Positions 36,655-62,000 of a stretch of DNA of 62,000 nucleotides are shown here, one piece after another; the stretch's first letter is position 1; every line of letters begins with the position of its first letter. Made by a program: the position numbers and the translations under genes. The DNA is from Mesostigma viride (lineage: Eukaryota > Streptophyta > Mesostigmatophyceae > Mesostigmatales > Mesostigmataceae). The DNA lies in assembly GCA_009746045.1 (NCBI GenBank), contig RPFO01000434.1, positions 45,001-107,000 on the forward strand, given 5' to 3'. The notes below the pieces were generated by a model that worked only from the letters and a program-made list of their open reading frames with translations, ran no database searches and was not told where the DNA came from.

Positions 36655-39600
36655 GTACGACAGGGTGCTGATAACGTCGGTCATGCGCGCGCACCCCTAG
36701 CTAGCTGCCACTAGCTATATATAATATAATATGACAAGTATTACCTTATTATTATTGTAACTATACTGTTATTATTCTATGTTATCTATAATTGTTCTTG
36801 AATTAAACTGTGTGACTGAACCGGCCCACTAGTCTGTCAGATGCTAGTGTGTCAGACGCTAGTGTGACTCCCCGTACGTGACTCCCGCTAGCATGATTCG
36901 CGCTTAGTATTGTGACGCTAGAGTGACTCTCCAATCCCCGCGATCGATCCCCAGTGAAGGAAGCAGCAGCCTGTGAGAGATACTTGGGCACCCTCATCCG
37001 CCTACTTAACCTTCATGCCTTTAACCCATGCCCTTAACCTGCATGCTCCCCGCACTGCACCTAGTGACGTCGCTTTGCCCCAAATGAGTGGGGGCCGGGC
37101 TCCTCGAATCGAAACATTTCAAACAAATTATTTGAGGAATGTATGTAAAATCAACTGATGAATCACCTACCGGAAGTTACCTAATACTTGATAATCTAGT
37201 CAATCCTGTGACAGCTATCAGTCCATCGACTTCAAGGCTTGCCGTTATGTCTTGCCCGTAATTAGTGCATGTGCTTCCCGACTCAATTCCTTGTCCTAAC
37301 TTCTACCTTCTTCAAGCAATCAGCCAAGGAGTTGGACAACTGCAGCGCGTCAATCAGTGCGGACTATATGCTGTCCACGCCAACATTTTCGGAATCCAAC
37401 CCCCTTGGTTGCCAAGTAAGGGGTACTACTTGCCTTGCGAAGCTGTAGGCTGATGACATCAAATTGCTGTGATAACGTGCCATCTGCAAACTATCACTTA
37501 CCAAATTACAAATAACCTGAATTCCCAATTCCCATATCCCAATCGACAGTTACCAATTACCAATTTCCAATTACCAATTTCCAATTACCAACTACCATTA
37601 AATTGCCAATTGCCAATTGCCAATTACCAATCACCGATTGCCGATTACCAATCACCGATTACCAATTACTGAATACCAAATACCAAATACCAAATACCAA
37701 ATACCAAATACCAAATACCAAATACCAAATATCAAATACCAAATACCAAATACCAAATACCAAATACCAAATACCAAATACCAAATACCAAATACCAAAT
37801 ACCAAATACCAAATACCAAATACCAATTACCAAATACCAACTACCAACTACCAACTACCAACTACCAACTACCAACTACCAACTACCAAATACCTAATAC
37901 CAAATACCAAATACTAAATGCCAATTTCCAAGGACCAAGGACCAAGGACCAAGGACCAAGGACCAAGGACCAAGGACCAAGGACCAAGGACCAAGGACCA
38001 AGGACCAAGGACCAAGGACCAAGGACCAAGGACCAATTACCCTTCTCAGGGATATGTGCTGCATGTACTCCCCACGGAGTTTTGTTACAATTCAATTCAA
38101 TTCAATTCAATTCAATTCAATTCAATTCAATTCAGTCACCAATTACCAATTACCAATTATCAATTACCAATCACCAATTACCAGATGCCAATGACCTACT
38201 CCCAATGACCAATTACCTGAAGCATTGAACCGTGATCGATGCGCATGACCCGCCTGGTGAGCGCTGAGCCTGCCCAAGTTCCTCCCACGACCCACGTTGT
38301 TGTAAGCCGAACGCCTATCTAGTAGTGTTTGATTGTTTGCTCTCGACCACTAGTTGCTAGTGGTTGCCTTGCAAACCAGTATAACAGGCCACTGAGGCTG
38401 TCCGCTCTCTGCGCGGATTATTGGAGTACGATGCCGGCCGCGGCTCAATGTGATGGCCTATCAAAGAGCTGTTTGGTTCTATAGTAAAATAGTTTATACA
38501 TAAATGTCTGTTTTTATTAGCCATCATTCATGTTTGTTGTTGTGTCAGAGTGCCCTCAGGGGCAGTTCCTGGCCCGTGTCCCACACTTCTGATAGTATGA
38601 CATGTATATAATATTACATGGACACTCATTCGACACTTGTAAGTCATGGCAGTATCGCATGCACTACTGTTGCAGTATCGCGTGCACTATTGCATGTGTT
38701 GTGCCCGGACGCTTGCCCCGCCAGACTTGACATGACACCTCTACTAGTCGTGCACTTCTTATTGTCGCTGATTTCGATGAGGGCGTTCTAATATGTAATA
38801 GTCGAACAATTCTGCTGTGTGCTCCCTTAATGATGTCAACACCTGGTGACATGTGCATGTGTTTCTTAAACGTCCTCGGGCACTACATGCAATGCATCTG
38901 CACTGATAAGCCCTGCCTGGTGCGTGCCCCCCCACTGGACATCATGACCGCGTGCTCCATCACAGCCACATGCTTGCATCCGCACTGACGGCCATTGACG
39001 GTGGCGCGTGCTGTAAAACACGTGCTGTAAAACACGTACGTATTTTACCCATGCAGGCTGTGCGTTCTCTACGCCGGAGGCGGGTACTACGCCGACCTCG
39101 GCACGCAGCTCAGGGCCCCCGTGGACTCCTTTGTCCCCGCCAACGCCTCCTTTGTCATTGCGATCGATCCCGGGTGGCCGGCCAGGCACAACCTTTGGAA
39201 CGGCTTCATCGGGAGCGTTCCAAGGCACCCGATTTTGCTGGAGGCGATGCAAGCCATCGTGGCCCATGTGGAGGGATGCTGGTATAGGGATAAGGACACA
39301 CGCGCGGGGCCGCTGGCGGTGACGGGTCCCGAATTGCTCGGCCACGTCGTGCGCAGGCTTTACGGTTTGCCCCTACGATTGGTCCCCTCGTGGAACGCGA
39401 CCAACGGGCTGCTCCTGCTCCCTGCCGACAAGGATGCTGGGAACCTGATCCATCTGTGGGACCTGGGGCGCACGCGGGAGGTCTTGAAGGACAAGTTCCC
39501 GGGCCAGCAGGGGGAGTTTCAGAAGATGGGGTACTTGGTGCTCGGTGCGGAGTCGTACGATTACTTGTGGAACCTGCGGAAAATCTACTCCCCGCTGCTC

Positions 39601-39684
39601 AAGTGCGCCAAGGCAACTGGCACGCGCTCAGTGCGGGCCATGCACAGAAATGTGAGAGGTATCGAATCTGGACGGACAGGATGA
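36137..39684 (+). CDS. GT32-type glycosyltransferase (two exons), Golgi-type membrane anchor
   Basis: Exons 36137-36654 and 39057-39684 join within an AG|G codon in phase (ADIYR|LCVLYAGGGYYADLG). The model has 381 residues. Residues 11-29 (FCILCVFFVVVCAILVGC) form an N-terminal signal anchor, giving type II topology. IPHVLHRIFTHRNV is the IPKxIHxxW-like start of the GT32/OCH1 fold. MAWAFRMLVPGAYKADIYR is the conserved AxRxxxLxxxGGxYxDxD lead-in. The metal-binding DXD site reads ADLGT: the first Asp is present but the second position is Gly. Three NxT/S sequons are visible. The family transfers sugars onto glycoproteins or lipids; donor and acceptor are unknown. The 2.4-kb intron is full of 7-bp repeats. 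Confidence 0.75.
37500..38037. repeat. Drifting 7-bp repeat arrays (CCAATTA, CCAAATA, CCAACTA, CCAAGGA)
   Basis: Adjacent arrays share the frame CCAAnnA and switch variant along the tract: CCAATTA to about 37665, CCAAATA to about 37830, CCAACTA to about 37887, CCAAGGA 37930-38035. All lie in the glycosyltransferase intron. The unit length equals that of plant-type telomere repeats, but the sequence is different. Confidence 0.9.
38038..38215 (+). repeat. Retroelement 3'-end fragment with (TTCAA)n tail
   Basis: CCCTTCTCAGGGATATGTGC, then ACTCCCCACGGAGTTTTGTT, then about nine ATTCA pentamers to 38134. The same block ends the LINE-like element at 6653-6725. More CCAATTA-type 7-mers follow to about 38215. 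Confidence 0.7.
39057..39684 (+). CDS. GT32-type glycosyltransferase exon 2
   Basis: Starts after ACCCATGCAG. It contains GGGYYADLGTQL, VIAIDPGWPARHNLWNGFIG (the NxFI block of GT32) and ILLEAMQAIVAHV, then TGPELLG (TGPxxL block), ending at TGA 39682-39684. The order of these three blocks supports the family call. 39685-40950 has no gene I recognise. Confidence 0.75.
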
Positions 39685-40699
39685 GCCGGGCGCCCCCTAG
39701 TAAATTTAATAATCACATAGACCTTATTGGGCTTCCGTAGAGCTGACCTTGTAAAGGCAGTGAGTCATTTCTGGCGGACATTAGGCCGTAGCGTAGCGGC
39801 AAGACACTGGGGTCGCAATGACCTCTACCTGAGGGCTACCCTGTCTAGCATTGGACCGTGGGGAGACCACCGACCGTGAGATGACGGCCAAGCCCCGACT
39901 ACATGGCTTCCGGGCGGTGTTTGTCGCATATGGCAGCCCATTAAGCAATTTGTCAATCGTGCGGGCGCGGAGCAAGAGCTGACAGTCCCTCAACGCCTAC
40001 ATCCTCGAGCAGTGTTGACACATCTGGTGGGACGCGCCGATTGGCCAATCAGCCTCGCAGGGAGGAGTGAGCTCTGTTGACACGGGGGCTCAAGGCAGAG
40101 CCCCAGTGGCCTCCTTATGCGCCTCAGGTAGCTCGATTTGGCCATGAGCTTGACGTTTCATCATGGCCAGCAAAGAGGCGGCGGCGGGGGCGGATTGTAG
40201 TAACCAACTGATCCGACGCATGCCATCCAGGTGTAGCTATTAACGGCAACCAGAGCTACAAGGGCTGACATTGTCCGCATGGGCCTGTTCGCAGTTGTGT
40301 TGCATGGACGTACCTTCACCATAAAACCAGCATCTCCTTAGGGCAGCTGCAAACACGTTCCATGTTGTGAATGGCACGTGAGATCAATTGATCTATGTAA
40401 CAGTTTTTTATGACAGCGTGCATACTGTTGCATACAAGTGGACGGGAACTTAGAGTTCAGAGTTCAGTGTAAATGGCTGAATTCAGCGTACAGCCAAAGT
40501 GTAATGATTCCTGGGCTGACTTGACTTTTGGAAGCTTATGTACGCAGTAAGACACCACCCCCACATCGGTGGGGGAAACACGTGTAACTAGATTTGGCAA
40601 GCGCAGCGGGTCGGGGCCAGTTATAATATTTCCATCTCCATCTCCAACTTCATGTCTACACTGAGTGAGGATTGATCAATGAGATAAGCAGCTCAGGAT

Positions 40700-40760
40700 T
40701 TATGCTCACGTGACGCAGTCTATGTGTTAATTAATGATAAATGAATTCATGAATGAATAT
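40700..40760 (+). repeat. CACGTGAC-type tail with TTAA-rich end (diverged)
   Basis: GCTCACGTGACGCAGTC, then TTAATTAATG. It is a decayed copy of the units at 42523 and 43134. Confidence 0.5.
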
Positions 40761-40954
40761 TCATGAATTATCTTTTATTAATGAATTAGTAAATGTATGG
40801 AGTGCCTTTTCAATGATCCCTTTCAATGGTAGGGTCGGGCACTGGACATGCAGTACAGACCCAGCCCGAAAATGCGGTAACGGAATGCAATATACGGGAA
40901 TTAATGCTCATATAACTTTTGACTCCGGCCATGACATTTCATAGGGTTGGTTGC

Positions 40955-42566
40955 ATTAGACTCATCTTTCAAAGACGAACACGCTGATATAATTTTCTGC
41001 ATGGCTATCGCTCAATATTATTTCTGAAGATACCGGCACCGCAATGCCCAGCAAATATCGATCTTGTCAGCTCGATATGGCGGAATACGACTCATCCCAA
41101 CAATCACAAGCGTCCGCGGCCCTGCACCACCTTGCTGATGAAGCCATTGCTTCATTGGAAACCCCCTAGCTCGCACGCTATGCCGGACGCCACTGTCAGC
41201 GTACATCCCGCCGCTCCACTCCACCGCTCCGCCGAACAGCGACCCTGCCATGGATACCCGCGAGGAGGCCTTTTCTGCCGAGGAAGCTGCTGAGTTTTTT
41301 ACCTGCATGGCAAATGGCCAGGCCTTGACTCCATCATGCGACTCTCCCGAGCTGCCGCCCTCACCATCCTGCAACTGGCTGCCGAGAAAAAGTGCAAGAT
41401 CCGGGACTGCAACCAACAGGTTACCCACCTGTTGGACTTTCTCCACGACAACCCCGACGACACCGACTCTCTGCCTCGCAGTCTGGTGGACGTGCTCCCG
41501 TCTTTCCGACAGCGCCCTAGAGCGCTTTGTCATGGCCTCTCTGGACCTGGGAGCCGACCCCATTGTTGCTGCCGCCATCGACATCACCGCCGGGCAAGTC
41601 GCCAATACCTGCTTTGATCGCATCCCCTCCCTCCTCAACGCTGCCCTCAACCCTGTCCACGACCACCTCGCCACCCACCACGCCCATTTCACACATGCAC
41701 GTCGACACCTCCATCCACTCCGCCATCACCCACATTGCAGCAGGACTGCAGCAGGCAGCAGCAGCTCCTCCATCAGCTCCAGCATGCAACAACTTGCCGC
41801 CTCCATAACCCCTGCCAAGACCACTTGTGCCGCCACGCTTCAGAACCCTACGGAGCTCATCAACGAAATCAAGACAGCAGTCAAGTCCAGCAAACGGGAT
41901 GCTATGCACGAACCCATTCCAGTATTGTGGTACGTGGCGTCCCTTCGCGAACGTCAACGATGCACGCCTGGGCACCTACCTCTGGGGCAACCCTTTCCTG
42001 GGGAAGCTCGGCGTGGCCCAAAGCATCGTCATTAAAACGGCACGCCGGCTCGGCGGCCCCACTGCCCCCGTCTTGGTGGAATTCCACCGCAAGGAGGACA
42101 AACTGCAGGTGCTGAAGGCCCGCCGGAACCTCCACGATACCCAACTGAGCATGGACGACTACTATACCCCGGAGCAGCTCGAGGCCCGGGCTGCCGCCCA
42201 GAACCGGCCAGAGGTCCACCAGGCTTGGGCAGCCAAGCAGGCCAACCCGCATCTACGGTGCAGCATCTACTCTATGCCCGCCTCTTTAACGGCATCTTCA
42301 TCGATCGTCCGCATTAACGGCCAGGACCTTTCTCCAACGCCGACGTCCCCCATGGATACCACCGTGCCAGCGCCCCAGCCCCCTGCTCGGCCCCCACTGT
42401 CACCGCAGGCCATCGACGGCGCTACCTATGGTATTGCACTGGTTGTATTGCACCCACAGTGTTGCGCCCCGGCACCATGCCGTGGAATAGGGTTGAAGGT
42501 TCCTTTACTCTGTATTGGCACCCACGTGACGCAGTCACGTGCTTATTAATTAATTAATTAATTACC
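40955..42566 (+). pseudogene. Broken second copy of the LINE-like ORF1 element
   Basis: The leader at about 40965-41010 (AAAGACGAACACGCTGATAT, AATTTTCTGC) matches the leader of the element at 4829. A coding region follows that needs at least five frame changes. Recognisable pieces are ALTILQLAAEKKCKIRDC, MASLDLGADPIVAAAIDITA, LINEIKTAVKSSKRDA, and near the C-terminus IVIKTARRLGGPTAPVLVEF and KEDKLQVLKARR. The last two align with the ORF1 C-terminal domain at 5995-6100. Protein similarity to the first copy is partial, so this is a different subfamily. The copy ends in a CACGTGAC hairpin and a (TTAA)n tail. Confidence 0.6.
42523..42566 (+). repeat. Hairpin CACGTGAC-gca-GTCACGTG plus (TTAA)n tail
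   Basis: Perfect 8-bp arms at 42523-42530 and 42534-42541, followed by CTTATTAATTAATTAATTAA. The identical unit is at 43134. 42567-43130 holds no gene I recognise. Confidence 0.75.
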
Positions 42567-43133
42567 CCCCACCTTCACCCCCCACCCCCCATCACCACCC
42601 TGCTCCATCTCCGCCCCCACCCTCGCCTGCACCCCCCCGCTTTTCGGCCAACGCGCGCCATTGGTCATCGCCACCTTGAACGCCCACACCCTCCAGCCCG
42701 ACGCTGACCGCTGTCACTGCCTGCGCAGCGACGACTGTCAGTGCCATCGAGTCTCCAATCAAAAAAGGGGATGTTAAGGGCACGTAGAGTTGGGTACTAG
42801 CATCGGGCGCTGCACTTCACACTGGCCAGTACCCAGACTTCAACAAAGCCAAGCCAAATGGCTACGGTAGAACCAAACCAATGGAACTGAACCGGATACA
42901 AAATAATCATTCGAGGTGAACAGCCGCTTTTCGAGTGCACGGACGTAGATGATCACGAACGTGACAAGAGGTAAAAGATCTTGTTGCAAGTAAAGCAGAG
43001 TTGATAATTTCTAATCTCCAGACAGAAGCGTAGAGTCTGTAATCTCCAGACAGAAGTCTCTATGGATTATAACTTGAAATTAGGAACACTATCCATGCCA
43101 TCCCATGTTCCCCTCCCACTGAGGACTTATGCT

Positions 43134-43180
43134 CACGTGACGCAGTCACGTGTCTATTAATTAATTAATTAATTAATTCA
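43134..43180 (+). repeat. Hairpin CACGTGAC-gca-GTCACGTG plus (TTAA)n tail, second copy
   Basis: Arms at 43134-43141 and 43145-43152, then TCTATTAATTAATTAATTAA. It shares the upstream TTATGCT block with the copy near 40700. Confidence 0.75.
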
Positions 43181-43523
43181 TTAGGAACACTTACTGAATC
43201 TCTTGTATTGCAAATCAAAAAATTAATATGCGATCAGAGTTATGCATGTCATTAACTACAGCTCTGCAGCACAGGCGATGACGATTCGGCATCATACACT
43301 TCCTAGCATATCCTAAACTTCACGTCACTATCATTAGTCTAGTGAGAAAATATAGCGCATACTCTATCCGGCACATAAATAAACAACGAATAACACAAAA
43401 CTTACTGCGTCCAGGTCAATTATATTCAAACATGCGACCAGTGTCCTGCAGATATATTGACGGCATGACGTAGCCAAGGTACCCTCTCGTCAACCTTCCC
43501 CCGGGCTCATCCTTTTGTTTACA

Positions 43524-43561
43524 GGGGTCGGATTCCACTCTTCAGTCTGGAATCCGACCCC
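43524..43561. repeat. Inverted repeat, 14-bp perfect arms
   Basis: GGGGTCGGATTCCA pairs with TGGAATCCGACCCC across a 10-base loop. Weaker pairing extends outward (GTTTA / TAAAC). It lies 210 bp past the stop of the large - strand gene and could be a small MITE or a 3' structural element. Confidence 0.7.
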
Positions 43562-43770
43562 AGATAAACTATTGTCCACAAAGAAACAGTCAGCTGTTTC
43601 AGACTGGGCCCCATGAGCGGAACCCATCGTTCAGAGGTGTTTCCGGCGTACGGCGCATTTAAGCCGCCTATGTCACCTCTCCGCGTTCCCGCCCATGTCA
43701 CCTCTCCACCCATGTCATCTGCCCGCATTCCTCGCCCTAGTCCCATCCTCATGAAGCACTAGCAGTTATT

Positions 43771-61399
<17,629 letters not shown>

Positions 61400-62000
61400 C
61401 TGTGGGGGTAGGTGAAGGGGTGGGTGGCCGAGAGAAGTGCAAGTCAGTGGCTTAGAGAGGGTGAGTCAAGGACCCGGGGTCACGAGGTGCCTTGCTGTCC
61501 AAAGGTCGGTCGCTCACCCCAAATGAGATCCCATTTGTCAAACGTGTCGTTGGCCAGGAAGTGCAACACGGGATAGGCTCTCGTAGCAGGGACGTCATGG
61601 GTACTGAGGGGACTGGAACAAATGCCAAAGGGCCCACGTGTGGTCAGCCAATGTAAACAAGGTAATCGGGTGCACCGCACGTAAACTAACCAAAGTAATC
61701 AGGCTCACTAAACTCGAGAGAACAAAATGTGTCAGTCGTGCCAAATTAAAACCAACGCACTGGACCCACCCGACCCCTGATCCCTGGCAAGCGGACCAGT
61801 GTGACACAGATGTACCATACGAGAGCCAGTGAACCAGACAAGGACCGATGAATTAGTATGAAGCTAGAAACTAGTGGGAAAGGGGAATGCAGGATGCATT
61901 TGGCATGTCGAAGCAGGAGTGGAACAGGGCGGCTGAGAAAGGGCTTGAATCCGGGATCAAAAGGATAGAGTCTGGGGTCAATTATAAATCTGTTTGTTCA

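Noticed and set aside
37600-38037. Internal telomere tract
   Set aside because: The unit is 7 bp but CCAAnnA, not CCCTAAA; no telomere-type sequence is present.
39781-39993. Possible small RNA or coding gene after the glycosyltransferase
   Set aside because: No open frame with splice support and no recognisable RNA structure.

Overview
The window is nuclear DNA from a eukaryote, most likely a green alga or other member of the green plant lineage. Genes have GT-AG introns, coding exons are GC-rich, and the proteins include a Root-cap-type secreted protein and a kinase plus U-box protein of the plant PUB type. Non-coding DNA is dominated by very long microsatellites and several transposon classes. 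I cannot name the species. A charophyte or prasinophyte would fit, and that is inference only.

Layout: (1) 1-14420 is a Root-cap-like gene on the + strand whose last coding exon is split by a 12.77-kb CACTA-type DNA transposon (1519-14291: 56-bp perfect terminal inverted repeats, TT target duplication). Joining the flanks at one TT gives an uninterrupted reading frame to a stop at 14420. The transposon holds a small multi-exon gene, an ORF1-only LINE-like insertion sitting in an (ATCC)n array, and several minisatellites. (2) 14421-17700 is intergenic: about 1.2 kb of G-rich simple repeats, an inverted repeat and a TA-flanked MITE. (3) 17773-23541 (+) is a signal-peptide-bearing SAM-dependent methyltransferase gene of about six exons. 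(4) 24558-32726 (-) is a complete, young LTR retrotransposon with 644-bp LTRs and copia-type integrase-before-RT order. Its retropepsin-like domain lies after the integrase, an extra ORF precedes gag, and gag is separated from pol by a UGA-CUA stop. (5) 32827-34110 is about 1.3 kb of hexanucleotide arrays. (6) 36137-39684 (+) is a two-exon GT32-type glycosyltransferase. (7) 40955-42566 is a broken second copy of the LINE-like ORF1 element. (8) 43771-61399 (-) is a 17-exon gene, open at its 5' end, encoding at least 2,002 residues: ankyrin modules, then a pseudokinase, then a U-box. All its exon phases agree.

The host genes look like independent loci: two secretory-pathway enzymes, one secreted protein and one probable ubiquitin ligase. 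I see no operon-like logic. The strongest observations are the CACTA insertion with exact frame continuity, the ankyrin-pseudokinase-U-box architecture with repeated copies of its own splice junctions in its introns, and the unusual domain order and leaky-stop context of the LTR element.
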